Source: Unio delphinus (Eukaryota; Mollusca; Bivalvia; Unionida; Unionidae). Taken from it: DNA of 64,000 nt. Both the position numbers and the translations under genes were made by a program. Position 1 is the stretch's first letter. Every line of letters begins with the position of its first letter. This document shows, piece after piece, positions 54,501-61,583 of this stretch. Under the pieces are notes generated by a model. That model made no database searches, was not told where the DNA came from, and worked only from the letters and a program-made list of their open reading frames with translations. The DNA lies in contig JAQISU010000180.1 of the NCBI GenBank assembly GCA_029339505.1, forward strand, positions 1,787,501 through 1,851,500. Direction: 5' to 3'.

Positions 54501-55538
54501 TGTCTAAACATATTTGTCTTTTGAAAATTACTCAAATTTATAATGAAAGAGGTCTTACAATATGTATGAGAATTTTTTTAAAACAGGGTATGTCATTTTG
54601 CAACACTATGACTACTCCTTATGACAACTGACAAATCACAGCTTAGACAAAACGAAAGTTATTTCTTTGCGAAATATCATATATTCAAGAAAAGGCAATT
54701 CCTTATTGTAACATTAACAATATAATGTGTCCAATTATATTTTTCTTCAGAAAAAATACAAAATAATTGATTAATTATGTCACTTCAACGTGATATTTCT
54801 TTGGTACAAGACAGGCTGTTTATCAGTCAAATTAGTACTGTATGACAAAAGTCTATTGCTGATATGTCCTTATACATGCCACTTACTGATACTCTGGCTT
54901 CTCTCTGTAACATCCAAAGATATTATAACAGCATCAACATGTAGCAACTACAGTAAGATAGCTACATCTAATGAACGAAAGTGTCACATATGTGATCAGT
55001 GCTTAAACATTAACAGCATCTGTAATTTTTCTCACAATACCCAACAGTAAACTAACTGTACATGTACTAAACATTTTTGATTTCCTTGTGATGTTTTGTA
55101 CTCTCCCCCCTACCCTCAGTTTTTTCACAGATATATATTAGTTTTTCATTAGTGGCTTTAGAGTATCCTCTATTTCTTCATGAATAGATTTTACTATTAT
55201 ACCTCATTTTATTTCAGAGTCAATCTTTCTGGTGTCAATAAATGTGCAACATTCTGGAATTTTCGGCCACAGATTTGTCAACAACAAAAAAAGGCTACTG
55301 TAAGCAGTGACAATGCCAACATCACCAAAGCTCCAATATTTTAATGAAATCTTGTATATATAAAAAAAATACCAAAACGTCCTAGTTTTAAAACTGGATA
55401 CCGGTACCTGAATTTTGTTATGTAACAGTCATAGGCATTAGAATAACAGATAGAGGATTGATATCATTTCAGAATGCATTGAAAATACCTGACAGTAGTA
55501 GCCTTATTACATACATATACAAAAAGTATCAATGTTGG

Positions 55539-55588
<50 letters not shown>

Positions 55589-56755
55589 TAATCAAATTTT
55601 TATACCTGAATTACTGGAGTCCTCAGAGTAGTAGCTTCTAGTGTTGTCATTCTGATATGCAGAGAAAGACCTGAAATGGCCAACAACTGCATGAAGATTG
55701 GGCAAATAGCAGACAATACGTCCTTGGGAGGATAACAGCTGCAAAGTAAAATATATAAATATGATTATGGCTTTACTGTATACATATATGGCTATATCTA
55801 CAGATTTATGGAGGTAATGAATCATATCTGGAAATAGTCTTAAAATGCTTTATGTACTTCATGGTCTTTTTCTGACATAGTAAAGACACTCTGACTGCTT
55901 CCACATATCATGTTGTAAAGTATGTATCAGTTTACGTAAGGATAATAATGTATATAGTGCTGCTTCTCGAATGCTTCAAAATAGGGCCAACTCCCCCCCC
56001 CCACCATCCACATCAACCGAAGCCCAGAAAAAGAACTGCAAACTGTGTTGATGCTGCATGTTACTGACATAATCTTCCATATAAAGCAACAAGTGACCTC
56101 CATGTACATCAACACACCAATGTGGATATAATTTATAACATGAATGCATTCAGTCTCACACCTGGAGAATAAAATGCCAGATGGATCATCAAAGGAGGTA
56201 TGACGGCCTAGATACAACACCATAATTGATCATCTGCATGTTGCTGTTGTTAAACAGCGCTTTAGTACACATAGGTCACATGTGCTTTTGTGTTGGTCTC
56301 AGGAAAATATGGTCAGGAGATTAGGGCTGTCAAAAATCATGAAAAACTTACCCGGGTACCTGTTGCGCCATTTAATAGGTACCCGTTAGAACATGAAAGA
56401 CATGTACAACCCTAGACCAACTAATTGCTATCCTCCTTTCTTTAAATTTTTGTCTGGCAATAGAGACTAACCGTGTAATGCACAACTCAGTCTGAAGCGT
56501 CCACACCATGGTAGCTGCGAATGATCAGACCGCATGCTATTAATTAATAAATTTATTTACAATAACCTTTGTACAAAGATGGTAAGTATAATCCAACTTC
56601 TAATGATCAGCTGCATTAAATCCTTTAGAACACTCACTTTTTTTTAGCATAAATCTGTGTCAGAACAGAACACATGTGTATTCATCAGCTGTTGACCTCA
56701 GATTTGAGCAGCTTTACCACATGGTAAGAGTAACGCGTTAAAACAGTCTTGTGTC

Positions 56756-56843
<88 letters not shown>

Positions 56844-59098
56844 CACAGATAGTTATGACAAAAACGTAGTAGTATCGAGAGTAGAAATGTCGGTACATGT
56901 ATGATGGCTAATTTTTAAAATTAGCAGAGCTAGTCAACTCGAAACAATGAGCTGCACAAAGATTGCTTTGAGGCATAGCAAAGATTTCATGGTGTCTATG
57001 TGATAATTGTTAATAATATAACGTGTGGAATTTCTTTTACATGTGTGTTCGGAAATTAAATCTGGATTTCATTAAAAAAGCACACAATGCACTGATCATT
57101 TAGCACCCACAATCAATAGTTATCGTCTACAAAGAGTTTATTACCTGTAGAACAATGACTATGTTTTAACCTTGGCATATAATGCCTCAGGGATAAGGGG
57201 TTTATTATTATTTATTAAGCAGAGATCTGGTTTCTAATTAAAGCCATAACTGTCACACCTGTCTGAAGTGGTTTCGTGTGTAACGATTTAGTAGTGGGCC
57301 GCTGATGCATAATTGGTGGTCCTACTCCTAAATACAGACTGGAGCTGTAACTGAGACAAGCATACTGCTGACGATATATGATATTTTGATAGTGTTGGCG
57401 ACAATTTATTTTTGTGAACGGTACCCATGATTAATTTTCAATACCCGGGTATTTCACTACGGTTGGCTACCCGAGTACCCGTTGACAGCCGTACAGGAGA
57501 TTTCCTTCTTCAGGCACTACATCATCATATACAATAGGATTATTCATGTCTGGGTCAGAGTCAGTAATCACTAGGGATTTATCAACTGGGCAAAATAACT
57601 AAATGGATGCACTTCTTGATAATGTTGATGCAAGTCTTTCAGTGAAATCTTGTACATCATAACCCAGCTGGTTATCAGTTGATACTATTATCACATATCC
57701 CATAAATCTCATGATTTGACTGAGCAGTTGGGTTTTCATGAATCCAGCAAGGCCAATAATCAATGCACAACATGAGTTTGGAAACATGTCATTGTACTTT
57801 GGTGGTATGGGCTTTATATGTGTGCAGAGCTGCCAACCCTCCAGACTCACAATTAGCTTTTGGAAGCTGTGTGCTTTTTGACATCATTTTACCACATGCC
57901 CACAGGAGCTTTTAATTGTTGCTTATAATTTATGTCATGCATATACTATATATTAATATTATTACACAGTACATGTATGACATATGAATTGTAAGCAACC
58001 ATATGAGAATCTGTGCAAATTCCCAATTCTAAAATCTGTGGCACACTACTGAAAGAAAAGCATCATGCACATTAATATTTGATGACTAAATGCAAGGCTA
58101 ATTTTCAGAGTACTCCACTCTATATTTAAGTTTTGTGGAATGCATACCTTTTTCTGTGGAGGTGAAAACATTTTAATTGTTGTGTAGCTTGGTAAAAAAA
58201 TGGTATTAATCCATAAGATGTTGAATGATAAATGAGTAGTGGTGTCAGTGTATGCACAGAAAAATATGAACTGAAGCAAGTTATGATACATGCTGATCTT
58301 TCAATATCTCTTATGGTGTTTGTTTTAAAAAAAAAGAAAACAGTTGATATGAGTATGTACATGTGCCATTTTGATACACATTAAAAATGAGTAATACCCG
58401 GTGAACAGTGCTGCTATTTTGACTTGCATTTTAATGCAATAAAATTTATTTTATTCATGAATTAAGCCGATTGAGAAGTCTGGAATTCTTTTTTTTTGTT
58501 GCATGTGGTATGAATCCGTGGCATGAATCCGTGATTCGCTATCTCAAGTTGTGAAATTCATGCCAAAATCATTAAGGTTGGCAGGTCTGTGCGCAGAAAG
58601 GTCAATGATGACAAAATCTGAGATGTTTCTTTATTAGTGATACCATGGTATCAATAGAATTGCACTCTCTTATTTTACAAAACTAAATACAGAACCAAAA
58701 TAAATACTAACTCAAATTAAAACAGGAACATGTACATACATACTGGCCTAAGACAAACACCCAGGGGTTGCAAATCCATCCAATTTTAACTGAGTCTCAT
58801 GCACAAGAGCCAACAGTGTTAACAGTATATTTATAACTACAGTCAACTTCAAAGCTGACTGGCATTACTTTTTGCATAAGGGTTGAGATTTACATGTACT
58901 TCCAGGCAGGCACAGAATGTAACATGTGAATGTCTTTTTGGCTAATTATGAACTTCTCTTGCAATTTCTGTTGAGTAGGGTTGTCCTAATAAGATCATTA
59001 GCTGTGACTTTTAATAAAAATAACAATCTAATTATTTATAGCTGTACCACTCTGAAAGAAAATATCTGAGATACAAAGGCTCCTACCCTTGTGGCCAT
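25054..59098 (-). CDS. MMADHC: MMADHC ortholog (cobalamin trafficking protein CblD), whole coding span
   Basis: Seven exons spread over 34 kb join into a 295-residue protein (human 296). Established role: MMADHC partners with MMACHC and routes processed vitamin B12 to cytosolic methionine synthase and mitochondrial methylmalonyl-CoA mutase. Seen here: a start with Arg and no acidic residues for the first ~30 residues (mitochondrial targeting type), then '[13 protein letters not shown]', '[16 protein letters not shown]', '[20 protein letters not shown]', '[10 protein letters not shown]' and '[10 protein letters not shown]', all in family order. Intron phases run 0, 1, 0, 1, 0, 0 and all introns are GT-AG. 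The Cys pair is at residues 253-254; by alignment Cys253 corresponds to human Cys261, which I recall as the cobalt-binding cysteine. There are no stops or frameshifts, so the gene appears functional. Introns are loaded with transposons. Confidence 0.95.
26780..27300 (+). repeat. Divergent 'ggtca' modules, second cluster
   Basis: Same word order as at 950-1580: 'aactttgtgaatggttttg', 'cctattgattttggagtcaa', 'aggtcaatagtcaa', 'gtttctgcatag', repeated about three times with heavy divergence. Confidence 0.5.
28780..29260 (-). repeat. Divergent 'ggtca' modules, third cluster, reversed
   Basis: The words occur as reverse complements: 'gcagaaaccacttttcttc', 'cacagtgacctttgagctta', 'gtcatccacaaactttt', and again 'gtgaccttgatccctgacct' and 'gtcatccacaaagtttgg'. 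There are about two modules. Confidence 0.5.
30018..31950 (+). pseudogene. CR1/L2-type non-LTR retrotransposon, 5'-truncated and decayed
   Basis: Broken reverse transcriptase reading frames in order: a pre-RT segment (about 30018-30244), 'DPIQTSLL' and a PVSNLPF block (30275-30532), '[17 protein letters not shown]' (after 30700), and the catalytic YADD at 30956-30967. The C-terminal '[11 protein letters not shown]' block is near 31700. The 3' end has 'gcttagagcttctaaagatta' and a short ATT repeat, typical of CR1/L2 tails. Several frameshifts and stops make it inactive. It lies antisense inside MMADHC intron 6. It shares its sequence family with the fuller copy at 43012-45838. Confidence 0.9.
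32886..33466 (-). mobile_element. SINE family B copy 1, interrupted by SINE A
   Basis: The minus strand starts with a tRNA-like head (A-box 'TGGCATAGTGGTTAGTG', B-box 'GGGTTTGAGCCCC'), then a body with 'ctgcagcatgatgtcgcag' and 'taaactgccacactgcag', and a tail 'cgatatgactgaaaaattg' plus 'ttaaaaatcccaatcacacac'. The 11-bp target duplication tttaatgatag is at 32875-32885 and 33467-33477. Without the nested SINE A the element is about 320 bp. A second copy lies at 46748 on the other strand. Confidence 0.88.
33099..33346 (-). mobile_element. SINE family A copy 3, nested in SINE B
   Basis: Full-length family-A copy (248 bp). On the minus strand the head reads A-box-like 'GAGTGGTCTAAAGCG' and B-box 'GGGTTCGAGTCT', resembling a Leu/Ser-type tRNA. 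The tail ends '..ttaaaaacaaacaaac'. The target duplication caagcga(t/g)gtag flanks it at 33087-33098 and 33347-33358 (11 of 12 match). Confidence 0.9.
33761..33847 (-). CDS. MMADHC: MMADHC coding exon 6
   Basis: Acceptor 'tctcaattttcag', donor 'CCT|gtaaga'; exactly 29 codons, residues 196-224. Contains '[20 protein letters not shown]' followed by PSSGKP, one of the most conserved blocks of the family. Confidence 0.96.
35129..35265 (-). CDS. MMADHC: MMADHC coding exon 5
   Basis: Acceptor 'tatttcttgtcccag', donor 'AAGT|gtgagt'; residues 150-195. Contains 'DLSNLFP', '[17 protein letters not shown]' and 'LEREELLAS', the first half of the C-terminal nitroreductase-like fold of the family. The open frame continues into the intron on both sides, but those extensions are not coding. 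Confidence 0.95.
35640..36122. repeat. Degenerate ~40-bp tandem array in MMADHC intron 4
   Basis: About eleven divergent units of the pattern 'catcaacagatc..ctaaat' + 'ctgcctaagaaag.a'. Two neighbouring units at 35940-36000 are nearly identical (gtcaacagatctaaacctac + ttaagaa). The 63-codon frame over it is not a gene. Confidence 0.8.
37270..37840 (+). pseudogene. Decayed non-LTR retrotransposon endonuclease fragment
   Basis: Frame-broken translation shows APE-type endonuclease landmarks in order: '[13 protein letters not shown]' (cf. the usual ITETWL), 'GGLTIIY' (near 37440), '[14 protein letters not shown]' (cf. GDFN.H.D) and '[17 protein letters not shown]' (cf. the family's QHV..PTH..G..LD). 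Numerous stops. It lies in MMADHC intron 4, antisense. Confidence 0.7.
37975..38106 (+). pseudogene. Decayed C-terminal end of a non-LTR polyprotein
   Basis: '[20 protein letters not shown]' followed by 'SFKYKLKIF' matches the usual LWN.LP..+R..sl..FK..LK..F end of CR1/L2-like ORF2. It sits about 140 bases after the endonuclease fragment, so most of the RT domain has been deleted. Confidence 0.6.
38653..38746 (-). CDS. MMADHC: MMADHC coding exon 4
   Basis: Acceptor 'attgacatttcag', donor 'AAAG|gtgatt'; 31 codons plus one base, residues 119-149. Contains '[16 protein letters not shown]', matching the family's '...CPELLRKDF' segment just before the globular domain. Confidence 0.92.
39108..39330 (-). 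mobile_element. SINE family A copy 4 in MMADHC intron 3
   Basis: Landmarks 'ggggtttaatgccaattttc', 'ctatacatggcagccagta', 'aagctacaggcatgctatct' and the tRNA-like part 'gtctcaaaccactcggtcct'. It belongs with copies 5 and 6 in a subgroup with 'ccatgctggtcaaggcaagc' in place of 'acatttgccgaatctta'. Confidence 0.8.
39450..39658 (-). CDS. MMADHC: MMADHC coding exon 3
   Basis: Acceptor 'gatttcccaacag', donor 'TCT|gtaagt'; residues 49-118. Begins with the highly conserved '[20 protein letters not shown]' block. Met77 within this exon is a candidate internal start for a shorter cytosolic form, by analogy with the alternative starts reported for the human protein (inference). Confidence 0.95.
40928..41759. 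mobile_element. Terminal-inverted-repeat element, possibly hAT-like, family X
   Basis: Ends CATACATGCCAACC and (reversed) CATATATGCCAACC, 13 of 14 identical. Sub-terminal words 'agaaaaagcg(c/t)aatcc' occur at both ends. No clean target duplication was found. Internally, 41390-41700 is clearly related to 61095-61370. Confidence 0.6.
43011..43066. repeat. (TAA)n microsatellite, tail of the CR1/L2 copy
   Basis: About 18 units. It abuts the 3' end of the minus-strand CR1 copy, where such elements end in a short simple repeat. Confidence 0.9.
43012..45838 (-). pseudogene. CR1/L2-type non-LTR retrotransposon, longer copy
   Basis: Minus-strand landmarks in order: endonuclease '[14 protein letters not shown]' (near 45730), '[13 protein letters not shown]' and '[12 protein letters not shown]' (45680-45450); the pre-RT region, broken by stops or frameshifts (45030-44400); and RT '[17 protein letters not shown]', '[13 protein letters not shown]' and YADD at 44063-44074, all in one 299-codon frame (44380-43481). 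Then a C-terminal '[14 protein letters not shown]' block (about 43300) and a tail 'gcttcgaaagattaggcgct' plus (TTA)n. The 5' end is missing. Sense to MMADHC, within intron 2. Confidence 0.92.
46748..46877 (+). mobile_element. SINE family B copy 2, partial
   Basis: 'ctgcagcatgatgccccagt', 'actataaactgccacactgc', 'agacatcatagcaatatgac', then the tail 'ttaaaaatccaaatcacac', interrupted by the LTR at 46878 and continuing after it as cacacaacaaacaca. The tRNA head is missing or unrecognisable. Confidence 0.8.
47407..47475. repeat. 24-bp tandem repeat inside the LTR
   Basis: 'gattgtgccgtgattgtgct' + 'gttt' occurs twice in full and once in part. It is itself built from the shorter word gattgtgc. 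Confidence 0.85.
47997..48060. repeat. Duplicated hairpin in the LTR
   Basis: Two copies 38 bp apart. Each starts ttatcgca; the second closes with tgcgataa, a perfect 8-bp stem around a 9-base loop, and the first closes with tgcaataa (one mismatch). Confidence 0.8.
49684..49894 (-). mobile_element. SINE family A copy 5
   Basis: 'tggggtttaatgccattttc', 'gctatacatagtggcaagta', 'aaagctttctcacc', 'cgtcaaattgagac' and the tRNA-like end 'ttagactaccaaaccacctgg'-type sequence. Diverged; same subgroup as copies 4 and 6. Confidence 0.75.
50560..51240 (+). pseudogene. Decayed ORF, possibly retroelement ORF1-like
   Basis: Broken frames give coherent peptides: '[20 protein letters not shown]' plus 'LRQLY' (resembling a SAP-type helix pair), '[20 protein letters not shown]', and '[20 protein letters not shown]' followed by '[15 protein letters not shown]'. 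This is a higher-GC island with real amino-acid texture but several stops. It resembles gag/ORF1-like proteins of DIRS-type retroelements seen in molluscs, but the family is not established. Confidence 0.45.
51471..51556. repeat. (TA)n microsatellite
   Basis: About 43 uninterrupted TA units, in MMADHC intron 2. Confidence 0.97.
52510..52692 (-). mobile_element. SINE family A copy 6, diverged
   Basis: 'atatacataacagccagtat', 'ccatgggaagctactggcaa', 'cattggtcaaattgagac' and the end 'accacagtcacttggtgacc'. Same orientation and subgroup as copies 4 and 5. Left end lost. Confidence 0.65.
55540..55586. repeat. (GA)n microsatellite beside the exon 2 donor
   Basis: About 23 GA units on the plus strand, that is (CT)n in the MMADHC transcript, starting about 18 bases inside intron 2. 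Confidence 0.95.
55606..55738 (-). CDS. MMADHC: MMADHC coding exon 2 (mitochondrial targeting region)
   Basis: Acceptor 'tattttactttgcag', donor 'TCAG|gtataa'; 44 codons plus one base, residues 5-48. The peptide begins [13 protein letters not shown], is hydrophobic and basic early, then turns acidic and serine-rich (SEDSSNS). A 47-bp (CT)n tract on the transcript strand starts about 18 bases past the donor. Confidence 0.9.
56322..57493. mobile_element. hAT-like DNA transposon, family Y copy 1
   Basis: Ends TAGGGCTGTCAA and (reversed) TACGGCTGTCAA, 11 of 12 identical, with a perfect 8-bp duplication CAGGAGAT at 56314-56321 and 57494-57501, the hallmark of hAT insertion. Sub-terminal 'acccgggtac' words occur at both ends. 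Length is 1,172 bp and no transposase was recognised. It lies in MMADHC intron 1 and contains a (GT)n(GA)n run. Confidence 0.9.
56756..56843. repeat. (GT)n(GA)n compound microsatellite
   Basis: About 9 GT then over 30 GA units inside the hAT-like element. The minus-strand frame here encodes only a Leu-Ser/Thr-His repeat. Confidence 0.95.
57502..57826 (-). pseudogene. Unidentified decayed coding segment between two hAT elements
   Basis: The minus strand reads '..[20 protein letters not shown]' + '[20 protein letters not shown]', then '[15 protein letters not shown]', one stop, then '[20 protein letters not shown]'. It has protein-like composition but no family I recognise. It is cut by hAT-type insertions exactly at both ends, and could be an older transposase or a host-gene remnant. 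Confidence 0.35.
57827..58587. mobile_element. hAT-like element, family Z
   Basis: Ends GAGCTGCCAACCCT and (reversed) GACCTGCCAACCTT with flanking TGTGTGCA/TGTGCGCA (7 of 8). If the ends are instead taken as CAGAGCTGCC/CAGACCTGCC, the usual hAT CAG start is kept but the duplication is poor. 761 bp, non-coding. Confidence 0.65.
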
Positions 59099-59142
59099 AC
59101 TGATGATGTTCTTTACACTGCAGTGCTAATTTTTCAGTCAGT
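59087..59142 (-). CDS. MMADHC: MMADHC exon with start codon (coding 59098-59087)
   Basis: The minus strand reads ATG GCC ACA AGG (Met-Ala-Thr-Arg) and then the donor gtagga. It opens after the polypyrimidine acceptor 'ttttctttttacag', so this exon has 44 untranslated bases and an upstream noncoding first exon must exist. The start is chosen because it joins in phase 0 to the targeting peptide of the next exon and gives the family's normal length. Confidence 0.75.
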
Positions 59143-59210
59143 CTGTAAAAAGAAAACAAAAAAATTAGAATTTATCTTGAATGCTGGACTCTTGACCTAT
59201 TCAAGTATTA

Positions 59211-59289
59211 ATGCTCATGGATTAATGTTACATGTAGTACACTTGCCTTTGATACACAAAGTCCCTGGTTCAAATCCTGGTGGGCATTG
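59211..59289 (+). mobile_element. tRNA-like SINE head, third type
   Basis: Contains 'cacttgcctttgatacacaa' + 'agtccctggttcaaatcctgg', that is anticodon-arm-like and B-box (GGTTCAAATCC) sequences, with acceptor-like ends (tgctcat / gtgggca). The A-box region carries extra bases, so a functional tRNA is unlikely. Confidence 0.45.
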
Positions 59290-59702
59290 CAATTTCTGAT
59301 ACCTCTATTAGCATCATATCCAGCAATCAGTGCAGTTATGATTATTCAAGATGTACGAGTTCAGTCAAAATCCAGTTTATAACAATTTCTACTTTTGTGA
59401 CTTTTGGCTATCATTACAGTAAGTGACATATCAACGATCCACTGGAAATAAACAACAAAATGATGGGCAACAGTAAACTCATGTAAGAGAGAATCACTTG
59501 TACAATGAAATATTCTGTTTTAAATACATCCATCTGATAATTAAACAGCCCTGGAGTCCATAATGGCGACTACATTATATACAAGAGAACAGAAAGTATG
59601 ATTGACAATTTGATGACTATTCATATATGGTAGTAAATTATCCAAAACTGTAGGGCTGTCAACAGGTACCCAGGTACTCGACCGTAGTGAAAAACCCGGG
59701 TA

Positions 59703-60554
59703 CAGTCAACTCCACGTAACTGCACATCGGTTAACAGCACACTCCGGATAACTGCACGTAGTCATGTCGGTCCCGTTTTTCCCCATGGGAACAAAACTTC
59801 GGATAACTGCACTTCGCTTAAATGCACACTCCGGATAATAGCATGATAAATTTCTGCCCGTGGCACATTATTCATTACAATTTTACTCCGGTTAACTGCA
59901 CAATGTATAGTCATGATCAGTTATTGCCAGTCCACTGCTGTAGCGCTTCAAATAAGCTGACAAATAAGCTGGTAAATGCGACTTTGTAAATGATTGACAT
60001 GTAAAGAACGCTTTAGGTGGTATATACATGTATATCTGCGCCCACTAGAGAGCAATAGCATGGGAAAAATCATAGTACATGTACAGCATGGGAAACATTG
60101 CTACAAACCGTTCGGGTTTGAATGATTTCAAACCATCAACGGGATCGTTGGAAAGATGGAAAATGCACAACGGAATTCAATTTGAATGACAACACGGCAA
60201 AAAAACAGGATGCAGACGACAATGGAGCTGAACACTTTTTATGTGGGAGATGAACCATCAATGTCTGACATCAGTTTTCGAATAACTAGCGATCTATATA
60301 ATTTCTTAAAATTCGCTATACTTCCTTGATCCATTGATTGAATCAATGAAGTTGTGTTCGGAGGAAGGAAAACAAGCTTAACATTTAAGTAAAAGTTGAA
60401 AGAGTGGATTCTAATCATTGTTTATCTTTATTCTTCACATATATTCGTGCCGTGCTGATTTAAAGCTGTACTGTACTTCGGTTAACTGCACACTCCGGTT
60501 AACTGCACAGTCTCGTGACGGGCACGAGGGTGTGCAGTTAACCCAAGTCAACTG
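59703..60554 (+). mobile_element. Tigger/pogo-like element nested in hAT copy 2, family 2
   Basis: Ends CAGTCAACTCCACGTAACTG and (reversed) CAGTTGACTTGGGTTAACTG, flanked by TA. Sub-terminal 'cggataactgcac' words repeat several times on both sides. Interior (about 60110-60170, plus strand) encodes 'DFKPSTGSLERWKMHNGIQF', which fits the CENP-B/Tc5-type helix-turn-helix of Tigger/pogo transposases (F..S.GWL..FK.RHGI). It is therefore an internally deleted relative of an autonomous element; 852 bp. Confidence 0.88.
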
Positions 60555-61094
60555 TATTGAAAACATAATGATGAGTACCCATTCACAAAAATAAGTTGTC
60601 GACAACACTTTCAAAATATCATATATCATCAGCAGCACACTGGTCTGAGTAGTCTGAGTTTCCTCTGACCCTTGCCACCCCATTTTTGATAGATGAACAT
60701 TCAAGTTGGGGTGTAGGGTCAGAGCGCATTTCCTATAAAAAAGTTGGAATTCGCCGACACAATTTGATGTCGGCATGAGTAGCAGCTTACATGCTGGCCT
60801 AGCAAGCTTGAACGATCTTTCATCCATATATACCAGCATGAAATCGATAGGAATATGATTTATTTTCTCAAAATTTCGTGAGCATAGCATTTGTTATGCC
60901 TTTAATCTGCTAACAGACGAGACGAAAGTACATCATTCATGAAATTTGTCCCGGATCTGGCTATTTGCATTCCCAGTCACGTGACTACATAATCTCGCAG
61001 CCTAGGTCATACAGTCACGTGATATCGACAATAAATAAATTTCCAAAAGTTGTTGTACATATAATTTGGACATATTATATAGTAGCCACATAAA

Positions 61095-61370
61095 TAAATA
61101 TAGTCTGTTCTCTCCTTACTAAGCCATACAGATGCTATAAATAGAATTCGAGGGGAAAGTAGAACAAGGTTTGCTATAAATAGAACATGTTACTGTAGGA
61201 ATGTACAAGTCCACGGACAAGCGTACTTGTATATTGTAGTTATGTAAAGCGATCTTTTCTAAAATACGGTCTGTGGGATTAATGGAATGTTAATAGAAAC
61301 GAGATTTTTGGAAGGTGGATATACCGAAAAAGCGTAAACCATGTACGTTTACGCGTAACGCGTAGTTTAG
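61095..61370. mobile_element. Family X fragment
   Basis: Matches 41390-41700 in the same direction: 'gttctctccttactaagcca', 'gtccacggacaag', 'cttttctaaaatacggtctg', 'gtgggattaatg.aatgtta', 'ggaaggtggatata.cgaaa', 'aagcgtaa'. No terminal repeat on this copy. Confidence 0.8.
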
Positions 61371-61583
61371 TGGGAGAAAAAAATTTGTTGCTCAAGGGTT
61401 GTACATGTCTTTCATGTTCTAACGAGTACCCGGGTACCCGTTAAACGGCGCAACGGGTACCAGGGTAAGTTTTCCGTGGTTTTTGACAGTTCTACCTGAC
61501 TGTACATCAGAATTCACCTTGCATTAATCTACACTGAAATACAAATATAATATAGGCGAATCAAAGAATAGAAATTCATGTTA

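Larger units (their letters stand above)
39659..55605 (-). other. MMADHC intron 2
   Basis: A 15.9-kb intron holding family X, the hAT-like/CR1 composite, SINE B with the solo LTR, SINE A copies 5 and 6, a decayed ORF and the (TA)n run. The stretch 52700-55540 is plain AT-rich sequence with no gene or element recognised. Confidence 0.8.
59651..61494. mobile_element. hAT-like family Y copy 2, with nested Tigger-like element
   Basis: The left end 'tagggctgtcaacaggtacc' and ~150 bp further match the reversed right end of copy 1 (for example 'acaaaaataa.ttgtcg.caa', 'caaaatatcatatat'). The right ~100 bp match the reversed left end of copy 1 ('gttgtacatgtctttcatgt', 'ggcgcaac.ggtacc'). The interior differs from copy 1 and includes a piece of family X (61095-61370). 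Target duplication is weak (caaaactg / cctgactg, 5 of 8), consistent with an older insertion. Confidence 0.85.

Noticed and set aside
56698..56898. 66-codon frame with Leu-Ser repeats
   Set aside because: Translation of the (GA)n/(GT)n microsatellite.
59211..59289. Functional tRNA gene
   Set aside because: B-box is good but the A-box/D-arm has extra bases and the cloverleaf does not close well; a SINE head is more likely.
60435..60890. 151-codon minus-strand open frame
   Set aside because: Spans the junction of the Tigger-like element and the hAT element; no domain and no conservation expected.
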